Part shown: piece by piece, positions 5,279 through 13,949 of the stretch
Layout of the letters: the number at the start of each line of letters is the position of its first letter
Position numbering within the stretch: position 1 is the stretch's first letter
Virus record (IMG/VR): IMGVR_UViG_3300031839_000695
Span: 1-37,282 of that record
Length of the DNA stretch: 37,282 nt
Direction: 5' to 3' (one strand)
Origin: a virus
Made by a program: the position numbers and the translations under genes
The notes under the pieces: generated by a model
What the model was told of the DNA's origin: nothing
Database searches by the model: none
What the model saw: only the letters and a program-made list of their open reading frames with translations

Positions 5279-7297
5279 ATGAGTGACAACGTGTTCTTAC
5301 AAGAAGCACAATTCGGCCCAGACCAAGACTTGGCTGAGTGGGTGCTGAGCCGCTGCAACAAATGGCGTGATCACTACGAAAGCAATTACAGCGCACGGCA
5401 TGAAGAGTTTATGCGCATCTATCGTGGCATCTGGTCGCCAGAGGATGTGATGCGTGACTCTGAGCGGTCGAAGCTTATCGCTCCCGCTACGGCCCAGGCT
5501 GTTGAGTCTTGCGTTGCAGAAGTCGAAGAGGCTACCTTTGGGCGTGGCAAAATCTTTGACATCAAGGACGATGTTAACGACCAAGAGCCGGCAGACATTG
5601 CGTACCTTCGGCGCAAGCTTCACGAAGACTTTGCTGCTGCGCGCATTCGCTCCTCTGTGGCTGAAGTGCTTGTTAATGCTGCTGTGTTTGGTACGGGCAT
5701 TGGCGAAGTGGTTGTGGAGGAAATGAAAGAGTATAAGCCCGCTACGCGTCCGCTAATGGAAGGCGACATGCAAGAGGTGGGCGTGGAGGAAGTGTACCGC
5801 CCCATTGTCAAGATTAATCCGGTGCAGCCGCGCAACTTCCTTATCGACCCGAACGCCACCTGTGTCAATAGTGCCATGGGTTGCGCCATTGATGAGTATG
5901 TATCGCGCCACATTGTTGAAGAGCTGCAAGAGTCTGGCGTGTATCGGGATGATGTGTACGTAGGCAGCGCCGCAGCGGACGAAGAGATTGAGCCAGACCC
6001 CGAAATTGACAGCCGTCCCACCGACCGCGTGCGCCTCCTTAAGTACTACGGCAAAGTGCCGCGTGACCTGCTGCTGTCTGAAGGCGTTACGGAAGACGAG
6101 ATTGCGGAGAAGGGCGCATACGTTGAAGCTATTATTGTAATTGCTAACGAGGGTGAGCTGCTTAAGGCCATCCCGTCGCCCTATATGTGCCAAGATCGTC
6201 CCATCGTAGCGTTCCAGTGGGACATCGTACCGAGTGTATTCTGGGGACGTGGTGTATGCGAAAAAGCTTATATGTCACAAAAAGCCTTGGACGCGGAGCT
6301 AAGGGCACGCATCGACGCCCTCGCCCTTACTACGCATCCCATGATGGCCGTGGACGCAACACGTATCCCGCGCGGCCATAAGCTTGAAGTACGTCCTGGC
6401 CGCATGTTGCTAACCAACGGCTCCCCGTCTGATTCCATCATGCCCTTTAAGTTTGGGCAGCTAGACCAAGTAACCTTTGCGCAGGGCGCTCAGCTACAGC
6501 AGATGGTTAGTCAAGCAACCGGTGCCGCTGAGGCCAATGCCGGTATGGTACAAAACGATGTTACCGCAGCCGGCATGTCCATGACGCAGGGCGCCATTGT
6601 CAAGCGCCAGAAGCGTACGCTCGTGAACTTCCAAGAAAACTTCCTAATCCCGTTTGTGCGCAAAGCAGCACACCGTTACATGCAGTTTGACCCGGAAAAC
6701 TATCCGGTGCGGGACTACAAGTTTGTAGCGTTCAGCTCTCTTGGCGCTATGGCCCGCGAGTACGAAGTGGCACAGCTTGCACAAATCCTGCAGATGGTGC
6801 CGCCTGAGTCTCCGGCGCATGGTGCCGTTATTAAGGGCATCATCGACCACCTTAACGTCACCAACCGCGACGAACTTATTGCTGCTATTGAGGCCGGCAA
6901 CCAGCCCAACCCGGAAGCGCAGCAGATGGCTATGGCGCAGCAGCAAGCGCAGATGGCTGTGCTACAGGGTCAGGTACAGCTTCTGCAAGCACAGGCCGCT
7001 GAGTCCCAGTCCCGTGCCAACAAGTACAACACGGAAACGCAGCTTGCACCCACGGAGCTTACGCTTAAGTACAGCGACCAGAACAACGACGGTGTTGCAG
7101 ACAAAGACTTTGAGCGCCGCGTGAAGATGGCAGAGCTGCTGCTAAAAGAGCAAGAGCTGAGGGGCAAGCAAAACAGCGAAGCCGAAATGGCTAAGGCTAA
7201 AGCTGAAGCGGAATTGATTCGCCAGCTAACAGCAATGGGAGGCGCTAACGCACAGGGAGGCGCTCCAGCGCCGCAAGCGCCGCAACAGGAGCAGTAA
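5279..7297 (+). CDS. Portal (head-tail connector) protein, 672 aa
   Basis: Follows terL by 34 bases, has the size of podovirus portals, and the typical long helical, Gln/Ala-rich C-terminus (about residues 540-672, with [20 protein letters not shown]). The N-terminal part ([35 protein letters not shown]) and the middle ([30 protein letters not shown]) match my memory of portal proteins in marine podoviruses. Twelve copies would form the vertex ring for DNA packaging and tail attachment. GGGAACC-like weak ribosome-binding site before ATG5279. Confidence 0.9.
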   Translation: MSDNVFLQEAQFGPDQDLAEWVLSRCNKWRDHYESNYSARHEEFMRIYRGIWSPEDVMRDSERSKLIAPATAQAVESCVAEVEEATFGRGKIFDIKDDVNDQEPADIAYLRRKLHEDFAAARIRSSVAEVLVNAAVFGTGIGEVVVEEMKEYKPATRPLMEGDMQEVGVEEVYRPIVKINPVQPRNFLIDPNATCVNSAMGCAIDEYVSRHIVEELQESGVYRDDVYVGSAAADEEIEPDPEIDSRPTDRVRLLKYYGKVPRDLLLSEGVTEDEIAEKGAYVEAIIVIANEGELLKAIPSPYMCQDRPIVAFQWDIVPSVFWGRGVCEKAYMSQKALDAELRARIDALALTTHPMMAVDATRIPRGHKLEVRPGRMLLTNGSPSDSIMPFKFGQLDQVTFAQGAQLQQMVSQATGAAEANAGMVQNDVTAAGMSMTQGAIVKRQKRTLVNFQENFLIPFVRKAAHRYMQFDPENYPVRDYKFVAFSSLGAMAREYEVAQLAQILQMVPPESPAHGAVIKGIIDHLNVTNRDELIAAIEAGNQPNPEAQQMAMAQQQAQMAVLQGQVQLLQAQAAESQSRANKYNTETQLAPTELTLKYSDQNNDGVADKDFERRVKMAELLLKEQELRGKQNSEAEMAKAKAEAELIRQLTAMGGANAQGGAPAPQAPQQEQ

Positions 7298-7300
7298 GCC

Positions 7301-8314
7301 ATGGCCTCTGATCTAGCGTTACTTGCCCTTGTAAAACAAATGCAGGGCTTTACGGGACCGCAAGGCCCGCAAGGCCCTGAAGGCCCGCAAGGCGTACAAG
7401 GCCAGCAAGGCCCTGCCGGTAAGGATGGGCGCGACGGTAAAGACGGCGCTGCTGGGCCACAAGGACCGGCAGGACCGCAAGGTTTACAAGGCCCGCAAGG
7501 TCCTCAAGGACCTGCCGGAGAGGCTGGCGCTGACGGCCAGGACGGTATAGGCGTTGAGAGCGCCTACGTGGCCGCTGACGGCTCGTTAGTCTTTACCCTT
7601 ACGGATGGTAGCGAGGTAGACGTAGGACCGCTCAGCGGGCTTTCTGTGGCCTCTGAGGGCAATACGTACGTTATAGGGCAGGGCAACAAAGCCAATTCTA
7701 TTTACTTAGAGGGCATGGCCGGTCCTGCTATATGGAATAACATTGAAGGCACCGTAGACTTTCCGCTTAACGATGAGGTGACGCTGCAGCTTGGGCAAGA
7801 AGAGCTGTTCTACGCCAAAGCCTCTGAAGCTATTAGCAATGGCGAAGTCGTTATGTTTGCTGGCGCACAAGGCGACCACTTGCTTATCCAAAAGGCTGAC
7901 GTAACTGTTCCGGGCTTTAGGCAAGAGTGGGTTATCGGTGTTGCTACGCAAGACTTTGCTAACAACGACTTTGGGTACGTAACGTCTTTTGGTAAGGTGC
8001 GGGAGCTTGACACGCTAGCGTTTAACGAAGGCGACCTGCTATGGCTGTCGGCTACTACGCCCGGAGCGCTTACTAACGTAGAGCCCGCTAAGCCTGCATG
8101 CTCTGTGCTTGTTGCTGCCGTTACGCGCTCTCACCAAACACAAGGCACTATCTTTGTACGACCTACTACGACTAGCCGCATTGACGAGCTGTGCAACGTA
8201 TCGGCAGCTACGCCCAATGACGGCGACGTGTTGGCTTGGGACGCAGCGCAAGGCATTTGGAAGCCCATTGCGCCTGTCTTCCCGGCCCTTTATGGCATCA
8301 CCACCTACCCGTAA
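7301..8314 (+). CDS. Collagen-like virion protein (head fibre or appendage)
   Basis: 337 aa. Residues about 15-83 are Gly-X-Y collagen triplets ([12 protein letters not shown]..., [10 protein letters not shown]), which should trimerise. The rest is beta-rich, with a region ([24 protein letters not shown]...[24 protein letters not shown]) like the small capsid-decorating or fibre domains of phages. It starts four bases after the portal stop, with AGGAG ten bases upstream. Its place between portal and scaffold suggests a virion surface fibre rather than the main host-recognition fibre, which is probably the S74 protein at 12418. Confidence 0.8.
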   Translation: MASDLALLALVKQMQGFTGPQGPQGPEGPQGVQGQQGPAGKDGRDGKDGAAGPQGPAGPQGLQGPQGPQGPAGEAGADGQDGIGVESAYVAADGSLVFTLTDGSEVDVGPLSGLSVASEGNTYVIGQGNKANSIYLEGMAGPAIWNNIEGTVDFPLNDEVTLQLGQEELFYAKASEAISNGEVVMFAGAQGDHLLIQKADVTVPGFRQEWVIGVATQDFANNDFGYVTSFGKVRELDTLAFNEGDLLWLSATTPGALTNVEPAKPACSVLVAAVTRSHQTQGTIFVRPTTTSRIDELCNVSAATPNDGDVLAWDAAQGIWKPIAPVFPALYGITTYP

Positions 8315-8328
8315 CTAAGGAGTAGCAC

Positions 8329-8418
8329 ATGAAATCTTATGGTTACAAAAAGCCCGCTAAGAAAAAGAAGCCCGCCAACAAGCCTAAGCCGGCAAAGAGC
8401 AAGCGCCGTGGCTACTAA
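8329..8418 (+). CDS. 29-aa extremely basic peptide
   Basis: MKSYGYKKPAKKKKPANKPK and then PAKSKRRGY: roughly half Lys/Arg, with histone-H1-like (K/P/A) composition. AAGGAG (8317-8322) is spaced seven bases from the ATG, which supports translation. First of five tiny basic genes between the collagen-like protein and the second promoter. It could neutralise DNA charge in the head or bind nucleic acid; no homologue is claimed. Confidence 0.6.
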   Translation: MKSYGYKKPAKKKKPANKPKPAKSKRRGY

Positions 8419-8560
8419 GAAGTCGCCTACGCCTAAGAACAAAGCGCTGTACGCTAAGGTTAAGGCAGAGGCTAAACGTAAGTTTGACGTGTGGCCCTCT
8501 GCGTACGCTAGCGGCTGGCTAACCAAAGAGTATAAGAAACGCGGAGGCACCTATGCCTGA
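8408..8560 (+). CDS. 50-aa DUF5872-like basic protein
   Basis: Starting at GTG8408 the protein reads MATKKSPTPKNKALYAKVKA and contains KRKFDVWPSAYASGWLTKEYKKRGGTY. This resembles the short domain known from phages and large DNA viruses as DUF5872 (KVKxEAKxKFxVWPSAYASxxLxKxYKxRGG); the assignment is from memory. The frame is open from ATG8339, but GTG8408 gives the family-like N-terminus and an 11-base overlap with the previous gene. Function unknown; virion-associated in some viruses. Confidence 0.65.
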   Translation: MATKKSPTPKNKALYAKVKAEAKRKFDVWPSAYASGWLTKEYKKRGGTYA

Positions 8561-8807
8561 TAAGCCCAAGGGCGGTCTGACTAAGTGGTTTAAGGAAGAC
8601 TGGCGTGACCTCAAGACCGGCAAGAAGTGTGGCCGTTCTGGTAAGGAAAAGAACAAGCGCCCGTATCCGTCATGCCGCCCAAAGGCCGTGGCAGACAAAA
8701 TGACTGCTGCTGAAAAGCGTTCGTCTACCAAGCGGAAGACCAGCAGCAAGCCCATCAAGCATGCTGTTACGGCTTCTGGCCGTAGGAGGAAGAACAATGC
8801 CAAATAA
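8553..8807 (+). CDS. 84-aa basic, cysteine-containing small protein
   Basis: MPDKPKGGLTKWFKEDWRDL is followed by KTGKKCGRSGKEKNKRPYPSCRPKAVADKMTAAEK and a Lys/Ser-rich tail. The segment W(V/R)DLKTGKKCGRSG...RPYPSCRP recurs in many phage and giant-virus genomes beside DUF5872 proteins, as I remember it. It overlaps the previous gene by 8 bases and the next by 11. Two cysteines could form a disulfide or bind metal. Very basic, like its neighbours. Confidence 0.7.
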   Translation: MPDKPKGGLTKWFKEDWRDLKTGKKCGRSGKEKNKRPYPSCRPKAVADKMTAAEKRSSTKRKTSSKPIKHAVTASGRRRKNNAK

Positions 8808-9057
8808 GCGTACGCCTGCTAAGGGCAAGGCAAAGGTTAAGATTACTGCTAGCGGACGTAAAGTGTCGTATGGGCAGGCGGGGCAGGCTAAGGGCGGTGG
8901 GACGCGTGTGCGCCCCGGTACGTCCAAAGGCGACGCCTACTGCGCTCGCAGCGCCGGCCAAATGAAAAGCCACCCCAAAGCAGCTAAAGACCCCAACAGC
9001 CCGCTACGCCTGTCGCGTAAGCGCTGGAAGTGCAGCGGCACTAAGAGCAGGAAATAA
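8797..9057 (+). CDS. 86-aa basic small protein
   Basis: Starts MPNKRTPAKGKAKVKITASG and contains VRPGTSKGDAYCARSAGQMKSHPKAAKDPNSPLRLSRKRWKCSGTKS. The C-terminal half is a short conserved-looking module with two cysteines and many basic residues. ATG8797 has TAGGAGGAAGAACA upstream, one of the strongest ribosome-binding sites here, so it should be well made. The start lies inside the previous gene's end. Function unknown, but fits the basic cluster. Confidence 0.7.
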   Translation: MPNKRTPAKGKAKVKITASGRKVSYGQAGQAKGGGTRVRPGTSKGDAYCARSAGQMKSHPKAAKDPNSPLRLSRKRWKCSGTKSRK

Positions 9058-9058
9058 C

Positions 9059-9241
9059 ATGGCTAAAGGTGTAAATCATTACTTTAAAGACGGAAAGGTG
9101 CATCGCGGCGGTACGCACAAAATGCCCGATGGCTCTATACACAGCGGTGCTAAGCACGGCGCTAACAGCAAACGCCTATATCACTTTGGCGAATTGTCCA
9201 AAACAGCACAGGCTGCTGCTCGTAAATCAAGGTCAAAATAA
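9059..9241 (+). CDS. 60-aa basic small protein
   Basis: MAKGVNHYFKDGKVHRGGTH, then KMPDGSIHSGAKHGANSKRLYHFGELSKTAQAAARKSRSK. It is His- and Lys-rich; the DGS(I/V)HSG..H...S.RLYHF pattern is familiar from small phage structural-region proteins of unknown role. It starts one base after the preceding stop with AGGAAATAAC upstream. The promoter P2 begins immediately after its stop codon, so it closes the first structural sub-operon. Confidence 0.7.
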   Translation: MAKGVNHYFKDGKVHRGGTHKMPDGSIHSGAKHGANSKRLYHFGELSKTAQAAARKSRSK

Positions 9242-9244
9242 GGC

Positions 9245-9273
9245 TTGACATTTAGTCCAAAATATGATAAGAT
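9245..9273 (+). promoter_or_regulatory. Second structural promoter (P2)
   Basis: TTGACA (9245-9250), a 17-base spacer and TAAGAT (9268-9273); the 15 bases AAAATATGATAAGAT are identical to P1. It lies in a short gap before the genes leading to scaffold and capsid, so it should boost capsid protein output. The predicted start is near 9280. Confidence 0.85.
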
Positions 9274-9322
9274 ATAGTCTATCTTTGAAGTAACCATAAC
9301 GACTGGCCTCACGGAGACAACC

Positions 9323-9496
9323 ATGTCACTTGTAACACAAGCAAAGTTTGACGAGTTAGTTAAGAACACTACTTCCTACCTTCAGGATGTGTTCAGGCGC
9401 TTAGATGCTATTGAGGAAAAAGTTGACAAGCTACTGTCAGCTCCGCAGGCAACCACCCGTCGTAACACCACTAAGGAGAAAGTAGATGAGCAGTGA
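9323..9496 (+). CDS. 57-aa coiled-coil protein
   Basis: MSLVTQAKFDELVKNTTSYL is followed by QDVFRRLDAIEEKVDKLLSA, a clear amphipathic heptad pattern, and a polar tail. It is the first gene behind P2. ATG follows CGGAGACAACC. The stop is inside the start of the next gene (ATGAGCAGTGA, 11-base overlap), so the two are coupled. Possibly a small assembly factor; no family assigned. Confidence 0.65.
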   Translation: MSLVTQAKFDELVKNTTSYLQDVFRRLDAIEEKVDKLLSAPQATTRRNTTKEKVDEQ

Positions 9497-9734
9497 AGAT
9501 AAGAAGTTTTTTGAAGATTGCCGTAGCATGTTTATTACGGACGGCTGGAAGCATTTCCAAAAGGAAATTAATGTAGCTTTGCAGTCCATGAACCTTGGCG
9601 GTATCGACTCGTCCAACGAGTTCTGGAAAGCTAAAGGCCGCTGGGAAGCGCTGCTACAAATCGCTGGCTGGGAAAACGCAGTGCTTGCCGCAGAGCAGCA
9701 GGCGGAAGAGCCAGAAGAAGAGTCGGACGCTTAA
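9486..9734 (+). CDS. Conserved hypothetical protein upstream of scaffold, 82 aa
   Basis: MSSEDKKFFEDCRSMFITDG, then WKHFQKEINVALQSMNLGGIDSSNEFWKAKGRWEALLQIAGWENAVLAAEQQ and an acidic tail. It is helical and Trp-rich, of a type often found in podoviruses between portal and scaffold genes. ATG9486 is served by AAGGAGAAAGTAG. Role unknown; position suggests head assembly or connector completion. Confidence 0.7.
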   Translation: MSSEDKKFFEDCRSMFITDGWKHFQKEINVALQSMNLGGIDSSNEFWKAKGRWEALLQIAGWENAVLAAEQQAEEPEEESDA

Positions 9735-9737
9735 GGC

Positions 9738-9962
9738 GTGCGTAAAATCTTTGACGTGCAGTGTGAAAGCTGCGCAGAAGTAACTGAAGTGTTTGGTAGG
9801 GATAGCGACTCGTTCCGGTGCGGAGCCTGCGGTGCCCCTGCCAAACGCATCATCAGCCCAGTACGCTGTAAGCTTGAAGGGGTGTCGGGGAGTTTCCCCG
9901 GTGCCGCTATGAAGTGGGAGCGAGAGCATACTAAGGCTGGACTTAAGAACGGACAAGCATAG
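9738..9962 (+). CDS. Zinc-ribbon protein, FmdB-like, 74 aa
   Basis: MRKIFDVQCESCAEVTEVFG, then FRCGACGAPAKRIISPVRCKLEG. Two CxxC pairs (C9/C12 and about C29/C32) form a zinc ribbon of the FmdB/Zn-ribbon_8 type, common as a small phage gene near scaffold genes. The start is GTG9738, since no ATG is available and the zinc ribbon begins at once. It may bind nucleic acid or protein; the role is unknown. Confidence 0.75.
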   Translation: MRKIFDVQCESCAEVTEVFGRDSDSFRCGACGAPAKRIISPVRCKLEGVSGSFPGAAMKWEREHTKAGLKNGQA

Positions 9963-10019
9963 CCATACGCCCCGTTTAGCCACAACCATCTGATAACCCG
10001 TAAGGGCCGGAGTTTAATA

Positions 10020-10847
10020 ATGGCACGATTAGTAGACGCACCCGATGACAACGCTGTGGAGGCAACCGAGGAGCTTGGGAACCTTGACGAAATGGCAACG
10101 GAGCAAGCCGCAGAGATTGCGGAAGCAGAGCCGGAGCCGGTAGTCGAAGAGGAACAAGACGACGATCTTCCAGAAAAGTATAGGGGCAAAAGTGCATCAG
10201 AGATTGCAACGATGCACAGGGAGCTGGAGCAACGCCTAGGCCAGCAAAGCCAAGAAGTTGGAGACTTGCGTAAAGCCTTTGACGAAATGGTTAAGCAGTC
10301 TATTGCAGCGCAACAGGCCCAGTCTGCACCGGAACAAGAAGCGGACGAGATTGACTTTTTTACCGATCCGCAGGCAGCAGTACAGCGAGCTATTGAGAAC
10401 CACCCAATGCTTAAGCAGTCTCAGGCTGTAGCGGCAGAAATGGCAAAGTCTCAAGCGCTAGCCCAACTGCAGGCTGCACACCCTGACATGAAAGAAATCC
10501 TTACGGATGCTGGCTTTCAGGATTGGATTGGTAAGTCACAAGTTCGACGTGAGCTGTTTGAACGCGCCGATAAAGCGTACGACTTTGCTGCAGCAGATGA
10601 ACTAATGACGCTGTACAAGGAACGACGCGGCATCGTTGAGCAAACCGCAAAGGTCGAGAAGGTGGCGCAGCAGAACGAAATCAAGAAAGCTTCTACGGGC
10701 TCGGCACGGTCTAATCCCGATAGTGCAAAGACTAGAAAGATTTACCGCCGCCGTGACATTATTGAACTTATGAACCGTGACCCGAAGCGATACGAAGCGC
10801 TACAACCAGAGATTATGCGAGCGTACGCTGAGGGCCGTGTTAAGTAG
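10020..10847 (+). CDS. Scaffolding protein, 275 aa
   Basis: Acidic N-terminus (EATEELGNLDEMATEQAAEIAEAEPEPVVEEEQDDD), a conserved-looking PEKYRGKSASEIATMHRELEQRLGQQSQEVGDLRK segment, long helices and a basic C-terminus (KIYRRRDIIELMNRDPKRYEALQPEIMRAYAEGRVK). The acidic-helical-basic plan and the position immediately before the capsid gene are typical of podovirus scaffolds, which direct shell assembly inside the prohead and then leave. Confidence 0.9.
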   Translation: MARLVDAPDDNAVEATEELGNLDEMATEQAAEIAEAEPEPVVEEEQDDDLPEKYRGKSASEIATMHRELEQRLGQQSQEVGDLRKAFDEMVKQSIAAQQAQSAPEQEADEIDFFTDPQAAVQRAIENHPMLKQSQAVAAEMAKSQALAQLQAAHPDMKEILTDAGFQDWIGKSQVRRELFERADKAYDFAAADELMTLYKERRGIVEQTAKVEKVAQQNEIKKASTGSARSNPDSAKTRKIYRRRDIIELMNRDPKRYEALQPEIMRAYAEGRVK

Positions 10848-10852
10848 CTGAA

Positions 10853-10886
10853 ACGGCATTTGCCGTAACGGCCCATACCCTTACGG
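10853..10886 (+). promoter_or_regulatory. Overlapping hairpins in the capsid gene leader
   Basis: ACGGCA-TT-TGCCGT (10853-10866) can pair locally, while CCGTAA (10863-10868) can pair with TTACGG (10881-10886), right next to the GGAG ribosome-binding site. The two helices share bases and exclude each other, so they could tune capsid translation or protect mRNA ends. Seen in sequence; function is inferred. Confidence 0.4.
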
Positions 10887-10897
10887 AGTAATACACA

Positions 10898-11773
10898 ATG
10901 GCACTTGGATCTAACCACGTAACCAAAACCACCGCTGCTACTTTCATCCCCGAAATCTGGTCCGATGAAATCATTGCAGCATACGAGAAGTCCCTTGTCG
11001 TTAAGCCCCTCGTCCGCTCCATGAGCATGACCGGCAAGAAAGGCGATACGATTCACATCCCGAAGCCCACCCGTGGCAACGCCAGCGTCAAAGCTGCGCA
11101 AACGGAAGTGACCCTTATCGCTGCCACCGAGTCTGAGCTGACGGTCGCTATCGACCAGCACTACGAGTACAGCCGTCTTATTGAAGACATTGTGGACGTG
11201 CAGGCCCTGAACAGCCTCCGCCAGTTCTACACGTCTGACGCCGGCTACGCTCTTGCCACCCGCGTTGACACCGCTCTGATTGCTGAGGCTGCTAACTTCA
11301 CGTCGCAGCTTGAGTTCCGCAGCGGCGCCGGCACGGCCACGGCTGCTGGTACGGCAACGGCTTCTTTCACCGACCTTGGCTTCCGTGAAGCTCTGCAGGT
11401 TCTTGACGACAACGATGTCCCAATGGATAACCGCGTGTTCGTCATTCCGCCTGCTATGAAGAAAGAGCTTCTGGGCATTACCAATTACGTCAGCACGGAC
11501 TTCGTGACCGGCAAGCCCGTTGAGACCGGCAAGATTGGCTCTCTGTACGGCGTTGACGTGTACGTGTCCACCAACCTGCCCACCGAAAACACGGACGAGA
11601 AAGGCGCTCTGCTTATGCACAAAGACGCCATCGTGTTCGCGGAGCAGCTTGGCGTTCGCGTTCAGACCCAGTACAAGCAAGAGTACCTTGCTGACCTCAT
11701 GACTGCCGATACTCTTTACGGAACCGAGACGTATAGGGCTGAAGCAGGCGTTAAGCTCTTTGGCACTGTGTAA
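10898..11773 (+). CDS. Major capsid protein, 291 aa
   Basis: Starts MALGSNHVTKTTAATFIPEI and shows the layout of HK97-fold capsid proteins of small podoviruses: N-terminal arm (FIPEIWSDEIIAAYEKSLVVKPLVRSMSMTGKKGDTIHIPKPTRG), spine helix (DIVDVQALNSLRQFYTSDAGYALATRVDTALIAEAA), and C-terminal P-domain (RVFVIPPAMKKELLGI...GKIGSLYGVDVYVSTNLP). It directly follows the scaffold and its GC-rich, C-ending codon use differs from neighbours, as expected for the most highly expressed gene. It forms the icosahedral shell. Confidence 0.93.
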   Translation: MALGSNHVTKTTAATFIPEIWSDEIIAAYEKSLVVKPLVRSMSMTGKKGDTIHIPKPTRGNASVKAAQTEVTLIAATESELTVAIDQHYEYSRLIEDIVDVQALNSLRQFYTSDAGYALATRVDTALIAEAANFTSQLEFRSGAGTATAAGTATASFTDLGFREALQVLDDNDVPMDNRVFVIPPAMKKELLGITNYVSTDFVTGKPVETGKIGSLYGVDVYVSTNLPTENTDEKGALLMHKDAIVFAEQLGVRVQTQYKQEYLADLMTADTLYGTETYRAEAGVKLFGTV

Positions 11774-11785
11774 CATCAAGTAGTA

Positions 11786-11822
11786 CCGCCGGGGGAAAAG
11801 GTGGCGGCCCAAGTACCCCGGC
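11786..11822 (+). terminator. GC-rich alternative hairpins after the capsid gene
   Basis: CCGCC (11786-11790) can pair with GGCGG (11803-11807), or GCCGGGG (11788-11794) with CCCCGGC (11816-11822). There is no T-run, so it is more likely an attenuator or an mRNA 3'-end protector that lowers expression of downstream genes than a full terminator. Confidence 0.4.
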
Positions 11823-11846
11823 ATCCTACCGCCATAGGATTACAAT

Positions 11847-12446
11847 ATGAAAGAATGTCGAGTCTGCGGGGACGTTAAGCCCGTAACAGAATATAACAAA
11901 GATAGCAAAACTAAAGACGGCTATCGTACAGATTGTCGTAATTGTTCTAAAAAGAAAGACCGCAAGTATGCAGCAAAAAACAGAGAGGCTGCAAAACTAC
12001 GAGCTAAAAAGTGGCATTACAAAAACAAAAAGCGCGCTAACGAAAACAGCAAACGATGGCGCCAAGAAAACCCAGAGCGCCTTAAAGAACTAAGTAAGCG
12101 CTGGCACGAAGAAAACAAAGAGCGTGTTAAAGAATTAAACAGAGCTTGGAAGAAAGCCAATAAGCACAAAGTAAATGCAAATACGCGTATGCGACAAGCA
12201 GCCAAGCTGAACGCTACGCCTCCCTGGCTAAACGAAGACCATAAGTTTATGCTAGAAGAGATTTACGAGTTGCGCGACCTGCGCACTCAAGCAACCGGAG
12301 TGGTGCACCACGTAGACCACATAGTCCCGTTGCGCGGCGCAAAAGTCTGTGGACTGCATGTGCCATGGAACTTACAAGTCATTCCCGCGTCTGCTAATAT
12401 ACGCAAAGGAAACTCTTATGGCAATCACGTACACCCCGACTACTAA
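11847..12446 (+). CDS. Free-standing HNH homing-type endonuclease, 199 aa
   Basis: N-terminal zinc-binding module CRVCGDVKPVTEYNK...CRNC (about residues 4-33), a very basic Lys/Arg/Asn-rich helical middle (about 34-120) containing three related RW-x-ENxERxKEL repeats, and a C-terminal HNH nuclease (HHVDHIVPLRGAKVCGLHVPWNLQVIPASANIRKGN). HNH nucleases nick or cut DNA; free-standing ones between structural genes are usually mobile. Its A-rich codon use differs from the capsid gene. Its 3' end overlaps the next gene by 29 bases and contains that gene's ribosome-binding site. Confidence 0.85.
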   Translation: MKECRVCGDVKPVTEYNKDSKTKDGYRTDCRNCSKKKDRKYAAKNREAAKLRAKKWHYKNKKRANENSKRWRQENPERLKELSKRWHEENKERVKELNRAWKKANKHKVNANTRMRQAAKLNATPPWLNEDHKFMLEEIYELRDLRTQATGVVHHVDHIVPLRGAKVCGLHVPWNLQVIPASANIRKGNSYGNHVHPDY

Positions 12447-13947
12447 CTTCGGCGCAAAAGACTCTCTGCCCACCAACGACCCCGATAAGGTAATCAAGGG
12501 CAGTGAGTTCACGACGGAGTTTACGGCTATCCAGACGGCGTTCAGCCTTGCTGCGCCTGCTGCATCGCCTACCTTTACCGGCACCGTAACCATCCCCACT
12601 GCGGACATCAACGGCGGCAACATCGACGGCACCGTTATCGGCGCTGCTACGCCCGCTGCTGGGAGCTTTACGACTGGTCAGTTTGGCACGAGCTTGAACG
12701 TAGACGGCACCGTCACGGCTGATGGGTTGACTGTAAGTGGCTCTGTAGCGGCTGGTGCGGTTCTTGCCACTATTTCAAACTCTGGGGCAAATGGTGCGGC
12801 TCAACTTTATTTAAATAATGATGCTCAAAACTGGATTGTGAACACAAGAGTTGATGATGCCTTTTCAGTATTCAACGCAACGTCTAGCAAAACTCCATTT
12901 TTAATAAACACCAACGGAGACATCTCATTCTACGAAGACACGGGCACGACTGCAAAGTTCTTCTGGGATGCGAGTGCGGAGTCGTTGGGGATTGGGACGA
13001 GTTCGCCTGATACTGCTTTGCATGTTTCTTCTTCTTCAGGTACCAAGGCTACCTTTGAACGCACTGGTGCCACAGGGTCCTATATTGGTCTAAAGGATAG
13101 TTCTGGAAGTCTTGTTTATCTGGGCGGGAACAGTGGTGTTTTTGAAGTTCAAACGCCGGGTTCTTCGTATTCGACAAAGCTGGCAATTACGTCTGCAGGC
13201 AACGTCGGGATTGGGACGAGTTCGCCGTCTGGAAACCTCCATGTAGACGGCGGAGAGGTGTTCTTTAGCTCCACAGGTAACTCAAAACTTCAAATTAAGG
13301 CAGGTAACACGTCATCGTCGTTTATTGAGTTTGGCGATCCAGATGATGGAAATGTGGGTCGATTGCTTTATTCACATTCTGATAACAGTATGCAATTTAC
13401 TGTTAACGCTTCCGAAGCCATGCGCATCGACTCCAGCCAGAACCTTCTGGTGGGGACGACTGATACGACGCTATACAACAATGGCGCAGGCGGTAACACA
13501 GGTGTTTTGCTTCGGGGCAGTGTCGGGAATATTCAGGCGGCGCGATCAGATGGGGCGCCAGTAGACCTTAACCGTTTAGACACTAATGGTGACATTTCTG
13601 TATTTGCAAAAGACGGCACCCCGGTGGGGAGTATTTCCGTTACAGCTTCCGCCACCGCCTACAACACCTCCTCCGACGCTCGCCTGAAGGAAAACATCGC
13701 GGACGCAGAGGACGCCGGGGCCAAGGTTGATGCTATCCAAGTTCGCCAGTTCGACTGGAAGGCTGACGGCTCGCACCAAGATTACGGCATGGTGGCTCAG
13801 GAGCTTTTAACCGTTGCGCCTGAAGCCGTAAGCGGCGACCCCGAGTCTGACGACATGATGGGCGTGGACTACAGCAAGCTAGTGCCCATGATGCTAAAAG
13901 AAATCCAATCCCTACGCGCCCGCGTGGCGCAGCTTGAAGGAGTTTAA
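12418..13947 (+). CDS. Tail fibre/spike with C-terminal S74 self-cleaving chaperone
   Basis: 509 aa from ATG12418 (AAAGGAAACTCTT upstream). N-terminal MAITYTPTTNFGAKDSLPTN is a podovirus-type tail attachment segment. The middle is beta-rich, with repeated GIGTSSP modules as in trimeric adhesins. The C-terminus is an intramolecular chaperone of the endosialidase/Peptidase S74 family: SDARLKENI, with the Ser-Lys dyad S419/K424 (spacing five, as in the family), and ends in LKEIQSLRARVAQLEGV. After trimer folding the chaperone should cut itself off just before S419. It is the likely receptor-binding protein. Confidence 0.9.
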   Translation: MAITYTPTTNFGAKDSLPTNDPDKVIKGSEFTTEFTAIQTAFSLAAPAASPTFTGTVTIPTADINGGNIDGTVIGAATPAAGSFTTGQFGTSLNVDGTVTADGLTVSGSVAAGAVLATISNSGANGAAQLYLNNDAQNWIVNTRVDDAFSVFNATSSKTPFLINTNGDISFYEDTGTTAKFFWDASAESLGIGTSSPDTALHVSSSSGTKATFERTGATGSYIGLKDSSGSLVYLGGNSGVFEVQTPGSSYSTKLAITSAGNVGIGTSSPSGNLHVDGGEVFFSSTGNSKLQIKAGNTSSSFIEFGDPDDGNVGRLLYSHSDNSMQFTVNASEAMRIDSSQNLLVGTTDTTLYNNGAGGNTGVLLRGSVGNIQAARSDGAPVDLNRLDTNGDISVFAKDGTPVGSISVTASATAYNTSSDARLKENIADAEDAGAKVDAIQVRQFDWKADGSHQDYGMVAQELLTVAPEAVSGDPESDDMMGVDYSKLVPMMLKEIQSLRARVAQLEGV

Positions 13948-13949
13948 TC

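Noticed and set aside
7345-7550. Collagen-like triplets as sign of an intronic repeat or assembly artefact
   Set aside because: The frame is intact and Gly-X-Y repeats are ordinary in phage fibre proteins.
10742-11824. A 360-aa open frame antisense to the scaffold end and capsid gene
   Set aside because: It mirrors the highly biased codon use of the capsid gene (C-ending codons give few antisense stops), has no ribosome-binding site or family features, and would oppose the main transcript.
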